DNA of 64,000 nucleotides from Mycoplasma sp. E35C (lineage in GTDB: Bacteria > Bacillota_I > Bacilli_A > Mycoplasmatales > Mycoplasmoidaceae). Each line of letters begins with the position of its first letter. Positions within the stretch are counted from its first letter, which is position 1. This document shows, piece by piece, positions 32,055-44,104 of the stretch. The translations under genes and the position numbers were made by a program. The stretch spans positions 372,001 through 436,000 of the forward strand of contig NZ_CP068418.1 in assembly GCF_019873825.1 (NCBI RefSeq), written 5' to 3'. The notes under the pieces are model-generated. The model saw nothing but the letters and a program-made list of their open reading frames with translations, was not told where the DNA came from and did not search any database.

Positions 32055-33841
32055 TGAAAAATATTAAACATTTAATCCAATTCTTAAAAGACGATAAAAG
32101 AGCGATTATTGTGATGATGGTTTTAACAACTTTTAAGTCATTATTTACCATCACAGGATCAATTATTTTTGGTTATGTTATTGAAAATATTTTTGTTAAT
32201 ATCACCACTGAAAATCCTGAATTAGCAAATAAAAATTGAATAGAATTATTAAAATTTTCGGGAATTTTAATTGCTGTCTATATATTTTTATTTGCAAGCT
32301 ACATAACAAGTGCTAAATTAAGCATTCGTGTTGCTTATAAAACAACAGTTAGAATTAGAGACATTGTTTTTAGAAAAATTCATAAGCTTGATCTTTTAAC
32401 ATTAGAACGAATTATGAATGGTGAAGTGATCAATAAAGTTTCGGTTGATATTGATCTGATTTCAGCAAATTTATCAATGTTTTTAAGCGAAATTTTATCA
32501 ACGCCAATTGTTTCATTTTTAATCATTATTTCGTTGTTTGTAATTTCACCATTTTTATCATTAATTACGGTATTTTTAATGATTTGTATGTTTGTTGTGC
32601 AAATTATAATGATCAAATCTGCTAATAAACATCAAAACAAAACTCAGGATTTATATGCGAAAGTTTCAACGTTTATTGAAGAGCATGTCCAACAATATGA
32701 ATTGATTAAATCATTAGATATTACACAATCTGTTAATAAAGAATTTGAACAATTATTAGAACAATATTTAAAAGCCAATTTGAAATCTAGTAAGTTGTTT
32801 TCAGCAATTTATCCAATCAACTTTTTATTTGAAGATACCATCATTGTTTCATCATTTATTTTTAGTTTATTGTTTTATGCATTCAATATCACTTCTGGTT
32901 CTTCAATTGGTATTTGATCAACAATCAATATCGGTTTAATTACTACATACAATTTGATGCTGCGTTTTTCATTAGGAGAACTAGGATACTTATTTAGAAT
33001 TTCAGCTGATGTTCAGATTACAATTGTTTCAATTAGAAGAATTAAGGAATTATTGGATTTAAAACAAAAGTTTGAATATGAAAATCACAAAATCAACCAA
33101 TTGAATTCAATAAAATTTGAAAACGTTTCTTATTCTTATGATAATAAGAATTTAGCTCTTGATAATATTAGTTTTGAAATCAAAGCTAAAACCTCAACAG
33201 CATTAGTTGGTGAAACAGGTTCTGGAAAATCAACAATCATGAATTTAATATCAAGATATTACCAACCAACAAATGGCAGAATTTTGATGAATGATTTTGA
33301 TTATAAGCAACTTGATGAGTTTGATTTTAATAATAAAATCAGCGTTGTTTTGCAAGATAGTATTATGTTTAGTGACACGATTTATAACAACATTGCTTGC
33401 ATTAAAAAAGATGCTACTAAAGACGAAGTAATCAAGGCTGCGAAAGAAGCAAAAATTCACGATTTTATCGTAAATTTAAAGGATGGTTATGATACTTATA
33501 TTGACGAAGATTTATCAAATTTATCTAATGGTCAATTGCAACAAATTGCCTTAGCAAGAGCGTTTTTAAGCGATGCTGAAATTTTAATTTTGGACGAAGC
33601 AACTTCAAGTGTGGATTCAAAGACTGAAAAGAATATTCAAGATGCTATTTTTAAAGTGATGAATAAAAAAACTGTAATTTTAATAGCTCATAGATTATCA
33701 ACAATCATTAATGTTGACAACATTATTGTGATGAAAAAGGGTAGAATTATTGAAAGTGGATCACACGATCAATTAATAGCTAAAAAAGGTTATTATTACG
33801 AACTAAATCAAGCTAATGTTGATGAGTCTACGCTAATGTAG
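32054..33841 (+). CDS. heterodimeric ABC exporter subunit B
   Basis: 595 residues, TGA as Trp. Membrane domain (first ~330 residues) then an ATPase domain with Walker A GETGSGKST, a modified signature LSNGQLQQIALARA (Gly to Asn), canonical Walker B ILILDEATSSVD and switch His in IAHRLSTI. Its intact Walker B/His pair with the LSGGQ of subunit A to make the active site; its LSNGQ faces the degenerate site of subunit A. Last gene of the three-gene group starting at 29870. Confidence 0.92.
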
Positions 33842-33854
33842 CTTGTAAATTTGG

Positions 33855-34007
33855 TATAATATATAAGACTTATTTAAATAATAAGCAAAATTAGACATTA
33901 AAATCTAGTTTCAACCGTTTAAAAGTGGTTATAAAAATAAATAATAAAAGTATTGATTAATAAATCAATCACCACCATAACGAGTCTATCTGGAGGAAAA
34001 AAATACA
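33855..34007 (+). promoter_or_regulatory. rplU promoter and ~140-base leader
   Basis: A -10 TATAAT at 33855-33860 lies just after the ABC gene stop. The leader before rplU ends with TGGAGGAAAA, one of the strongest SD sequences in the window. Its length would suit a ribosomal-protein leader that binds L21, but no structure is obvious by eye. Confidence 0.5.
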
Positions 34008-34310
34008 ATGTTTGCAGTTATTGCATCTGGTTCTAAACAGTACCGTGTAAAATTAAACGACGAAATCTACGTTGAAAAAATTAATTCAGAAGTAGGTTCA
34101 AAAGTTGTTTTTGATAAAGTGTATTTTGTGAACAACGTGTTTGGCAAACCATTTGTAGCAGGAGCATCTGTTACTTGTGAAGTTGTTAAACAAGGTAAAC
34201 AAAAAAAGATTAACGTAATCAAACACATCTCTCAAAAACACCACTTAAAGAAATACGGTCACAGACAACCATACACTAAGCTTAAAGTTGTAGAAATCAA
34301 GCACGGATAA
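34008..34310 (+). CDS. rplU: 50S ribosomal protein L21
   Basis: 100 residues. MFAVIASGSKQYRV at the start and HHLKKYGHRQPYTKLKV at the end are diagnostic. Strong GGAGG SD. First gene of rplU-prp-rpmA. Confidence 0.97.
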   Translation: MFAVIASGSKQYRVKLNDEIYVEKINSEVGSKVVFDKVYFVNNVFGKPFVAGASVTCEVVKQGKQKKINVIKHISQKHHLKKYGHRQPYTKLKVVEIKHG

Positions 34311-34312
34311 AA

Positions 34313-34627
34313 ATGATTCACATAACTTTGTACGCAAGTGCGATAAAAATCGAAGGCCACGCTTTTTTTGATAATCCTGGTCACGACATCGTATGTGCTG
34401 GAGTTAGTGCGATTGTTTTTGGTGGGATTAATTACTTCGAACAGAATGAAGTTAAGATTGTTAAAGATGATGAAAACAGCTTAATCTTCTTAGAATTATT
34501 AGAAGTAAATTTAAAAAACCTAACAGCAATCAATGTCATGAAAACTCAATTATGAGTGATTGCTAAAGTCTATGATAAAAACATCAAAATTATTGATGAA
34601 ACAAACAAAATCGTAACAGGAAAATAA
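34313..34627 (+). CDS. prp: ribosomal processing cysteine protease Prp
   Basis: 104 residues, one TGA Trp. IEGHAFFDNPGHDIVCAGVSAIVFG contains, in parts, the catalytic His (GHA) and Cys (DIVCAGVSA) of Prp. In Firmicutes Prp removes the N-terminal extension of L27; that substrate is encoded 3 bases downstream and has the matching cleavage sequence. Starts 2 bases after rplU. Confidence 0.93.
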
Positions 34628-34630
34628 GCT

Positions 34631-34930
34631 ATGAAAAAAATCTGATTTCAATTAGACCTACAATTTTTTGCTTCTAAAAAAGGTGTAGGGTCAACTAAAA
34701 ACGGACGTGATTCAAACCCGAAATTTTTAGGTGCTAAAATTGCTGATGGTCAACAAGCAAAAACTGGTCAAATTATTTACCGTCAAAGAGGTAACAAAAT
34801 CTGACCTGGTAAAAATGTAGGCCAAGGTAAAGACGACACATTATTTGCGCTAGCTAATGGTGTAGTAAGATACACTAAATTCATGGGTAATAAAACCAAA
34901 GTTAGTGTTGTTGTTGAACAATCTAAGTAA
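34631..34930 (+). CDS. rpmA: 50S ribosomal protein L27 with cleavable N-terminal extension
   Basis: 99 residues with TGA as Trp. The start [18 protein letters not shown] carries the Prp recognition motif LQFFA-SKKG; cleavage after FFA would expose the mature L27 N-terminus that reaches the peptidyl-transferase centre. The body [15 protein letters not shown] and [11 protein letters not shown] are standard. Confidence 0.96.
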
Positions 34931-35001
34931 TTTTTAAACAAAAAATTAAAATCTAAAACCAGTAGGGAAATTAATAAAACCTATATGGTTTTTTTATTTA
35001 T

Positions 35002-35916
35002 ATGACTAAAAAAAAGATTAAATATTTGGGATGTTTTGTTGGTGCTAAACGACCTAATTTTATGTTAGATATGGTTAAAACTGTTGTTGATTATAATGCA
35101 ACAAGTTTTATGTTTTATAGTGGTCCGCCCCAGAATTTTAGAAGAGTTCCTACTTCTGAATTTAAGTTAAAAGAAGCTCGTGAATATTTAGCTAATAATA
35201 ATTTAGCTGATTTGGGTGATAACTATGTTGTTCATGCCCCTTATTTAATTAATTTAGCTAACGGCGACAAAGATAAAAGAAAAAGAAGTTTTGATTTTTT
35301 TGTTGATGAACTAAGAAGAACATACGAGTTAGGTGCAAAATATTTTGTCTTACACCCTGGTTCTGCTTTAAATGTTAAAGATAAAAATGAAGCAATTCAT
35401 CATTTAGCGAATGAATTAAATAACGCCATATCACAAACCAAAGATACAATTATTTGTTTAGAAACCATGGCTGATAAAGGTCAGCAAATTTGTTCAAAAT
35501 TTGAAGACATCAAACAGGTAATTGATTTGATAGAAGATAAATCAAGAATTGGTGTTTGTTTTGATACATGTCACGTTCATGATGCTGGTTATGATTTATC
35601 AGATACAGAAGGAATTATTGCTGAATTTGATCGTGTGATTGGTTTAGAATACCTATATGTTATTCATTTAAATGATTCAAAAAATCCCAAGGGTTCTAAG
35701 AAAGACCGTCACGCTAATTTAGGTTATGGAATGATTGGTTTTGATAATTTAATTAACTTTATTTATCATGACAAAATTTGTGACAAAATCATCATTCTTG
35801 AAACTCCATGAATTGATGATGAAAAACTGGGTGAACGACCTTTATATAAAGAAGAAATTCAAATGATAAATCAAAAAAGATTTATTGATAATTTAATAAA
35901 CAAAGATGAAAAATAA
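35002..35916 (+). CDS. nfo: endonuclease IV (apurinic/apyrimidinic)
   Basis: 304 residues, one TGA Trp. TIM-barrel AP endonuclease for base-excision repair. Zinc-ligand blocks: YVVHAPYLINLAN, FVLHPGSAL, ICLETMADKG, GVCFDTCHVHDAGYD, VIHLNDSKNPKGSKKDRHANLGYG, each as short separate motifs with His/Glu/Asp ligands. Overlaps the start of the Fur-like gene by 11 bases. Confidence 0.96.
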
Positions 35917-36382
35917 TCAACTAGATAACTATTTAAAAATCTTGAATGACAATAAATATCGCATTACTAGTCCAAGAAGATTGGTATTAGAATGTTTATT
36001 AGACAGTTCAGATTATCATTCAATTGAAGACATTATTGATCACATTGAACAAAAAACCAATAAAAAACCAAATATTGCTTCAATCTATAATGTTTTGCAA
36101 ACATTCATTCAACTAAATATTGTTGATTCTTTTTTAAATACTTCTCATGATTTAAAGCGCTATTACACAATCAAGCATGAACATCATGAACATATTTATT
36201 TCATCAATACAGCAGCTAATCAAAATAAAGATCTAAATACACTAGTAATTCCAGAAGAAATTAACAAATCATTAGTTGCTTATTTCAATAAACTAAAAAT
36301 CAAACATCCGCAATATTACATTGTAGTTTCAGGCGAATGTAAAGACAACATAATAACGCATAAAAACGATGAAACCAAATAA
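35906..36382 (+). CDS. Fur-family metalloregulator
   Basis: 158 residues. Winged helix: YRITSPRRLVLECLLDS, then SIEDIIDHIEQ and ASIYNVLQTFIQLNIV (recognition region). The His-rich HEHHEHIYF marks the Fur metal site; the CxxC zinc pairs of many Fur proteins are absent. Could sense iron, manganese, zinc or peroxide; not decidable. Overlaps both neighbours (nfo by 11 bases, next gene by 14). Confidence 0.88.
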   Translation: MKNNQLDNYLKILNDNKYRITSPRRLVLECLLDSSDYHSIEDIIDHIEQKTNKKPNIASIYNVLQTFIQLNIVDSFLNTSHDLKRYYTIKHEHHEHIYFINTAANQNKDLNTLVIPEEINKSLVAYFNKLKIKHPQYYIVVSGECKDNIITHKNDETK

Positions 36383-37211
36383 TTTAATTAACGATTCAGA
36401 ATTGAATTTTAATAGTATTGATGAGATCATTAATCATTTAAAAAATGATAAGGATATTTCTGGTGATGAAAGCAAAAAGTTTTACATTTCATTATTAGAA
36501 CTAATCAATCAAGATGTACATAAAAAAGCTTTTAAAAAAGCTTTAAGTGCTGTTCAAGAAGAATTAGATACAGACTATCTACCTTTTGATTTAATTAAGT
36601 ATTTTGTTCAAGCTTCATATTTAATTAAACGTAAGATGTATGAAAGTGAATTTGATTGATTAGAAAAGCTAGAAAAACAAGAATTGATAAATAAAACAAT
36701 TATCAATTTTTCCGATAATTTATGATATTTTGATTATTTAGCTACTAAAAATTCTGATTATTGAGAAAGTGATGATTTCGAATTTTTTCGCCCAATTTTT
36801 ATTGCTAAAACCTATGATAATGCATCTAAATTAATGGCAGCTCAATTACTGCAAAATATCGAAGCTTTTCATGATTTAGAATTCAAAGTTTATAACAATA
36901 AACTTAAACAAAACTTTGATGTTAAATTAACAAAAGATAACATCTGATCTGATGGAACCGAAAACTATTTCAATGCAGTATTAGATGATATTGAAACGCA
37001 TTTTTATAAAGATCCATCAAAAGACCAATTGGCTGGTGAAATTGTAAATAACATCATGCTTGAATATTATCCAAGTTATTGCGACTTGGCTAAACCAAAA
37101 GAATTAAGCACTGGAATTATTCAGTATGTCAAAAATTGCTTTGACAACCAAAAACCAAATCATAAAATTGATCCAATCATTTATGATTTGATTCATAACA
37201 CTATTAATTAA
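36369..37211 (+). CDS. conserved mycoplasma protein (MG237-position, DUF3196-like)
   Basis: 280 residues with many TGA Trp codons. Soluble, acidic. N-terminal helical part (EIINHLKNDKDISGDESKKF; YISLLELINQDVHKKAFKK) and an aromatic C-terminal half. It sits between the Fur-like gene and tig, exactly where M. genitalium has MG237, which I recall as DUF3196. Role unknown. Confidence 0.75.
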
Positions 37212-37287
37212 TAATTAATAATATTTGTTATTGTAAAATTATAAGAGTATATAAAATAGAAAATATCGTTGATAAACCAAAATAGTC

Positions 37288-38619
37288 ATGTTTAAAATTC
37301 GCGAAAAGACAAATGCTGATCACAAAGTTAAATATTTATTAGATGTTGATCAAAAAACTTGAAATGATGCTTATACTAAAAAGGTTAAAGCTGCTGTTAA
37401 AAATGTAAAACTTCAAGGATTCAGAAAAGGACATGTGCCTTATGATGAAGCGATTAAGTACGTTAATCAAGCAAGTATTTTTGATAAAGCAATCAATAGT
37501 TTAACTAACCCGATTTACTTAGAATTAGTTAAACAAGAAAAGCTTGGTGAATCTGATACAGTTATTGAACTTCGTCCAGAAGTTGAAGTTACTGAATTAA
37601 GCGATGATAAATTAGTTCTTGCTTACATTTTTGAAACAGTTCCAGAAGTAACATTAGGTGATTACAAATCAATCGATGGCTTCATTGAGTTTAAAGAAGT
37701 TAGCGAAGAAGAAGTGCAAGCTGAAATTACTAGAATTTCAAAAACAGATAGCACAGTAGTAGAAAAAGCAGAAGGATCAACTTTACAAAAAGGTGATATT
37801 GCCTTCTTAGATTTTTCTGGTGAAATCGATGGCAAAGCGTTTGAAGGTGGTAAAGCAAAAAACTACGAATTAGAAATCGGTTCAAACTCATTCATTCCAG
37901 GATTTGAAGATCAAATGGTTGGTATGAAGGTTAATGAAAAACGTGATTTACACCTTAAATTCCCTGCTGATTATCATGTTAAAGAATATGCTGACAAACC
38001 AGTTTTATTCAAAGTTAAGCTAAATGCTATTAAAGAAGTTAAATTACCTGAAATGACTGTTGAAAAAATCAACGAATTAATGAAAACTTCTTACAAAACA
38101 TTAGAAGAAGCTAAAACTGATATTAAAGCAAGAATTCACCGCAATAAAGCTGAACACACAAGACAAATGAACACTATGCTATTAAATGAATTTGCTAACA
38201 GCAAGTGTCAATTCTCTCACATGCCAAAAGCTTTATTAGATCCGGAAGTTGAACGTTTATACCAACAATTTGCTCAACAAATGGGTCAATTAAAAATGAC
38301 TATTGAAGACGCTCTTAAATTACAAAATTTAACAAAAGAACAACTACTTAACCGTCTAACAGAAGAAGCAACTAAAACAATTAAATTAGTTTTAGTTTTA
38401 GAAAAAATTTCATCAGTTGAAAAAGTTGAAGTTAGTGAAGCTGAAATCAACGAAGAAATTGAAGAACAAATTAAATTAGTTGGTGGTGGTAGAGAGCTAG
38501 AAGCGGCTCAATCAGAGGCTTTAAAGAAATATTTAGAAAGCCAAAAAGAGATGTTCGAATCACTAATTCTTAATAAAAAAGTTGTAGAATTAGTCATCAA
38601 ACAAAACCTTAAAAAATAA
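37288..38619 (+). CDS. tig: trigger factor
   Basis: 443 residues from ATG 37288 (MFKIREKTNADHKVKYLL). Ribosome-binding N-domain with the signature QGFRKGHVP (family GFRKGKVP), PPIase domain (GDIAFLDFSGEIDGKAFEGG; FIPGFEDQMVGM) and helical C-domain. Folds nascent chains. In the conserved order before lon; the CIRCE operator follows within 13 bases of its stop. Confidence 0.96.
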
Positions 38620-38631
38620 AATATCAAAAAA

Positions 38632-38658
38632 TTAGCACTTAATAATAATGAGTGCTAA
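38632..38658 (+). promoter_or_regulatory. CIRCE operator (HrcA-binding site) of lon
   Basis: TTAGCACTT-N9-GAGTGCTAA matches the CIRCE consensus TTAGCACTC-N9-GAGTGCTAA with one mismatch. It lies directly upstream of a TATAAT (38668-38673), covering the -35 region of the lon promoter. HrcA, encoded at 16789, is the expected repressor. Confidence 0.95.
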
Positions 38659-38667
38659 TTTTCATGT

Positions 38668-38673
38668 TATAAT
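38668..38673 (+). promoter_or_regulatory. lon promoter -10 element
   Basis: TATAAT 10 bases downstream of the CIRCE element and ~50 bases before the lon start. An AAAGGA at 38702 is unusually far (18 bases) from the start codon, so lon translation may rely on another context. Confidence 0.7.
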
Positions 38674-38725
38674 TTATTATTATTCAAATTGGTTCTCATT
38701 TGAAAGGAATTAAAAACACTAAGAT

Positions 38726-41143
38726 ATGGCAACAGCAAAAGGCTCATTAAAAGCACCATTATTAATATCAAGAAAGATGGTTGTTTTTCCTTATAACAAC
38801 TATGTTTTGAATATTGGACGCTCGCGTTCAGTAAATATTATTAAAAAGATTAAAGAAGAAAATGATAGCAAATCAAAATCTAGTAATGATGTTGCCAAGA
38901 TTTTAGTTGTCGTTCAAAAGAACGATTCAATCGACAAACCAACTGTTAGTGATATTTATAAATACGGAACGCTTTGTGAAATTACTAAGATTCACGAAGA
39001 AGTTGACCGAGATACTGGCGACATAACTTATGAAGTATCAATTCGTGCGCTAGAACGTATCAAAATTAATACAACTAACTTAAAAAATGTTTCACTAGAA
39101 GAATACATTGAACCTGTTGGTTATAGTGTTTGCAAATCAACCCTATCAGTTCCAGCTAAAGAATTGTGTGAAACAATTCAAAAAGAAGGAATTTTAGATA
39201 AAGATGATTTTAAGAAATTATCAAAAGCAAGTTTAACCAGCAAAGAACTAGACCGTATTTCATTAAATTTAGCTGCTAATGCTAATTCTAGTTTAGGTTA
39301 CAATTTATTATCTGAACACAACCAACAAGCAATCTTAGAACAAGACGATATTAAAGAACGTTTTGAACTATACTTTAAGTTCTGAAGAAAAAACCGTACA
39401 AACATCAAGAATTCTGAACGTAATGAAGAGATCAAACAAATTGAAAAAATGATTGATCTCAAGATGAAGAATCAATTAACTAAGCAACAAAATGAATATT
39501 ACCTACGTGAAAAATTAAAAACAATTAAAGAAGAATTAGGTGATATTTCTAATCGTGAAGATGATGTTGATAACATCAGAGCTAAGGTTGCTAACAACCC
39601 ATACCCACAACACATCAAAGATCGTATTATTTCTGAAATCGATCGTTATGAATCAACAGCTCCTTTATCGCAAGAAGCAAATGTAATTAAAACTTATCTT
39701 GATTGATTGGTAAATTTACCATGATGACAAGTTAAAGATAATAACTTCCAAATTGATAAAGTAACCAAAACATTAGATGAAAACCACTATGGTTTATCTA
39801 AGGTTAAAGAAAAGATTATTGAATACTTAGCGCTAGCAATGCGCACTAAGAAAACCAAAGGACCAATTATGTGTTTAGTAGGTCCTCCTGGGGTTGGTAA
39901 ATCGTCATTAGTTAAATCAATTGCAGAAGCACTAAATAAAGAATTTGTGAAGATCTCACTGGGTGGGGTTCATGATGAATCTGAAATCCGTGGTCACCGT
40001 CGCACTTATGTTGGTTCAATGCCTGGTCGTATCATCAAAGGTATGAAAAAAGCAGGTGTAACTAACCCATTATTCTTATTAGATGAAATTGATAAGATGG
40101 GTCAATCTCAAAATCACGGAGATCCAACAGCAGCATTACTAGAAGTTTTAGACCCTGAATTAAACGATAAGTTTAACGATAATTACATTGAAGAAGATTA
40201 TGATCTATCAAATGTAATGTTCGTGGCAACTGCTAACTATGTTGAAGGTATTCCAGAAGCTTTATATGACAGAATGGAGATCATTGAATTAACTTCATAC
40301 ACTGAACATGAAAAGCTATCAATCGCTAAGAATTATTTAGTTCCAAGAGCACTTAAAGAAGCCGAATTAACCAAAGAAGAATTAGACTTCACTGATGCTG
40401 GAATTATGCACATTATCAAACACTTTACCAAAGAAGCTGGTGTAAGAAGTCTTGAACGTGTTTTAAAACAAATTGTTCGTAAATTCTTAGTAGCAAGTTT
40501 AAGAAGTAAGAGTTTAAAATCACAAACCATTGATATTCCAGAAGTAAAACACTACTTGAAAAAAGAAGTGTTTGACTACACCCAAAAAGATGAACAAACA
40601 ATTCCTGGAATTGTTAATGGAATGGCTTACACCCAATATGGTGGTGACTTATTACCAATCGAAGTAAGTTTAGCACAAGGTGGTAAGGGTAATGTTGTGA
40701 TTACAGGTAACTTAAAAGAAACCATGAAAGAATCTGCTAATGTTGCCTTGGGTTATGTAAAAGCAAATGCTACTGAATTTGGTATTGATACGGACATCTT
40801 CCAAAAAGTAGATATCCACATTCACGTTCCAAGCGGTGGTATTCCAAAAGATGGTCCAAGTGCTGGAACAGCATTAACAACTGCAATTATTTCAGCATTT
40901 ACTTCTAAAAAAGTTAGTCCTTCAATTGCGATGACTGGTGAAATTACTTTACGTGGTAAAGTATTGCCTATTGGTGGGGTAAAAGAAAAAACAATTTCAG
41001 CTCACCGTGGTGGGGTTAGAACGATCTTCTTACCAGAAAAAAATGAACGTTATTTAGACGAAGTTCCAAAAGAAATCTTAAAAGATTTAGAGATCATTCC
41101 TGTTAAACATTACAGAGAAATTTACGATAAAATTTTCGGTTAA
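38726..41143 (+). CDS. lon: ATP-dependent protease Lon
   Basis: 805 residues, TGA as Trp. N-terminal substrate-binding domain (PLLISRKMVVFPYNNYVLNIG in the first 40 residues), coiled coil (~240-300), AAA+ domain with Walker A GPPGVGKSS (about 386-394), Walker B LFLLDEIDK and protease domain with the Ser of KDGPSAG (~710) and the Lys of GGVKEK (~753). Degrades misfolded and tmRNA-tagged proteins; regulated by HrcA through the CIRCE element. Confidence 0.97.
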
Positions 41144-41165
41144 ATAATCGCTTAAATAAATTAAA

Positions 41166-41198
41166 ATAAAGCTTGTTAAAACCAAGCTTTATTTTTTG
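41166..41198 (+). terminator. terminator after lon
   Basis: AATAAAGCTTG / CAAGCTTTATT stem with a 7-base loop and T6 following, 20 bases after the lon stop. Confidence 0.82.
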
Positions 41199-41205
41199 TT
41201 TAATA

Positions 41206-43158
41206 ATGACAAAACAAAGACAATTTTATGTTTATTTTAGTTTTTTAATGCGTCAAATCGTTAAAAAACCATTTGTTTGAGCGACATTTTTTGTTTATTT
41301 TTTAATGTTGCTTGTGATACTTTTGATCTTTCCTTTAGTACAAAGAATTTCATCGACTGAATATTGAAATAATCCTGTTATCAAGATTTCAACTTTCATA
41401 GTGCCAGTTGCTTCAATTTTTGGCATTATGTTAGCGATGTTTTTATTTAAACAAGGTGAAAGCGATGGTACAGAGCTTATTATTATTGCTAAACCTGTAT
41501 CAAGAAAAATCTATGTATCAGCCAAATACTTAGTCTTATTTTTGGTATCACTAATATTCAGTTTCTTGATTTCATTAATGGGTTTAATTGCCAAAATCAA
41601 TCCATTATTAAGTGAAGAAAACATGGCTGATTTAATGCTTGGTATTTTTATTGGAACATTCATTAATTCGTTATTTTTTGGTTCGCTTTCAATCTTAATT
41701 TCATTCGGATTATCAAAAAATAGCACAATTGTAACTGTTTTTTTAGCCACATTTTTATTAAATTTCCAAACCCCTTTATCACAACTATTTTTTGATCGAC
41801 CATCAACAATTTTAAGAACAAAAAACATCTTATTAAACGATGTTGAAATTCAAACCAAAAAAAGATCTAATAGCAATAAACCATCAGCAAAGCTGATAGT
41901 TTATCAAGCTAATCCAAATGAAAGCAATTCAAACAATCAATCAATTAAAGAATTATACGAATGAGCTGAAACACAAAGCTTTTATAATAATTCTTACTAC
42001 ATTAATTTAGGTAATGCGGTTAATTCTATTTATAACCTACAAAGTTTATCGCCAGATAAAAATAGCTCAATTAACTTCTTAGCATTAAATACTAAATATA
42101 AATTCGAAAAAGTTTTTAATCCTAATGAGTTTCATAATGTTGATTTATATATTCCAACATCATCAAAAACTGGTGCGTTTAATTTAACCAGATATAAAGC
42201 TTTTTTAACTAATCCAGATCCTAATAAGAACACAGGACAAATCAGAGCGATTATTCCACCTACTTATAGTTATTTAGATGAACAAACTAATAATTATAAA
42301 ACTGAAAATGCTAGTTATGATTTATATCCAAACCAGTATAATGAAGATGAAATTTTAACTAATTTATTTAATCATTTTTATGATGAAGTTTATACTTCAA
42401 CAGATAATAGCCAACAAAAATCAATTGAAGCTATCATATCTGAAATGGTAGAAAAATACAGCATGATGGAATATGAAAATACTGAAGAAACCAAAAAAAC
42501 CTTAATGCGTGAGTTTTCTTCTGATATTTCATTATTAAACGAATTATTCAGAACACCAAACTTGATGTATAAATTCATTAAAGCTGTTGATAATACACAA
42601 GGTTTATCAAATAAAGAAGCAGCCAGAGCTGTGTTTAAAAGAAGAGTTGAAACCTTTTATGCTTTGTCTGATACCAATGATTTAACAATTCTTAGTAAGA
42701 ATTTAGCTAATTACAAAAAAACTATTGATGCAAAAGATACATTATTTAAGAATATTCCTGATGCTGATAATTATGAAGAATTTAAAAATTACATTCCACC
42801 AGCAGCTAGTTTAATTCTTAATAATTACATTGACATTAATTCTTTTAAAAATTTAAGTGTTCAAAACTTTAAGTTGTTATTTTATCACCGTATTTTTAGT
42901 AACTACTTAGCATTATATTTAGGCGGAATTATAAGCACTGATCGAATTAGACAAGAGATTGAAAACGATAATAAAAAACAACCATACTATGTTAATCTTA
43001 AATTTAATTTAATCAGGGATGATCAAATTAATGATGTCTTTGAAGCACAAAGATTACCAATCATAAATCCTTGAATTATTGTGATTGTGATGATTGCAAT
43101 TTCAGCATCATTATTAGGAATTTCAGCAGTTTTATATTATTCAAAAGATTATGCTTAA
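41206..43158 (+). CDS. ABC transporter permease with large external domain
   Basis: 650 residues from ATG 41206 with several TGA Trp codons. One membrane segment at about 25-48, a cluster of helices at 65-200 (including YLVLFLVSLIFSFLISLMG), then a ~420-residue polar, Asn/Ser/Lys-rich domain and a final membrane helix (IIVIVMIAISASLLGISAVLYY). KPVSRKIYVSAKYL resembles the ABC-2 coupling region. The ATPase gene overlaps its end by 8 bases. Substrate unknown. Confidence 0.82.
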
Positions 43159-44104
43159 TAACGAAAATATTTTAGAAGTTTTTGACTTAACAAAACAGTT
43201 TAAGAAAAAACAACCACCAGTTATAAATAAGTTAAATTTTACGGTAAAAAAGAACCAATATCATGTTTTTATTGGTGCTAATGGCGCTGGTAAAACAACA
43301 ACAATTAAAACAATAATTGGTGCATTTAAAAAAACTAGTGGAAAGATCTTAATTAAGGGTATAGATAGTGAAATTCCCCAATCTAGAAAATGTATTGGTT
43401 ATGTTCCTGAAATTTCCAGATTTCCTAACACTTTAACTACACTTGAATATTTAACTTGAATGGGACGATTGTCAGGTTTAAATAAAAATCAAGCTAAAGA
43501 ATTAATTATCAAAAAACTCAATGAGTTTAATATGATTAAATTAGCTGATGCTAATCCTAATAAATTTTCATCAGGTCAAAAGAAAAAGATTATTTTAATT
43601 CAAGCATTATTAACTAATCCTGAATTATTAATCCTAGACGAACCAACTGCTAACTTAGATCCAAAAGCTAGAATTGAATTCTTGAATTTTATTAAAGAAT
43701 TGCAAATCAAAGATAAAACTTCAATCTTCATTTCGTCTCATGTATTAACCGAAGTTGATCAGTATGCTAATAGCATTACCATTCTTGATGGTGGTAAAGT
43801 TGTTTTTAGTGGTGAGTTGGATGAAATTAATAAAAATGGATTGAACGATAAAAAATATGTCTTAAAAGTTAAAGACATATCTGCTGCTAAAAAAATCTTT
43901 AATCAAGCAAAAATTAATTGAATATTTAACGAAAAAAACGAAGAATTTTATCTGTATTTAGAAAATGAAATTATTGCTAATGATTTATTGCATGATTTAG
44001 TTTTAGAAAAAAACACAATTTATCATTTTGCTAAACACATATTTTCAATCAATGAAATCTATGAACACTATATTAAAGTGGGTTCAGTTCAAACTGCTAA
44101 ATAG
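43151..44104 (+). CDS. ABC transporter ATP-binding protein
   Basis: 317 residues, TGA Trp codons. Walker A GANGAGKTT (about 41-49), signature FSSGQKKKIILIQAL, Walker B LLILDEPTANLDP, switch His in SSHVLTEVDQY. The C-terminal ~100 residues are variable. Translationally coupled to the permease at 41206. Its 3' end overlaps that of the convergent 44097-44933 gene by 8 bases. Confidence 0.92.
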
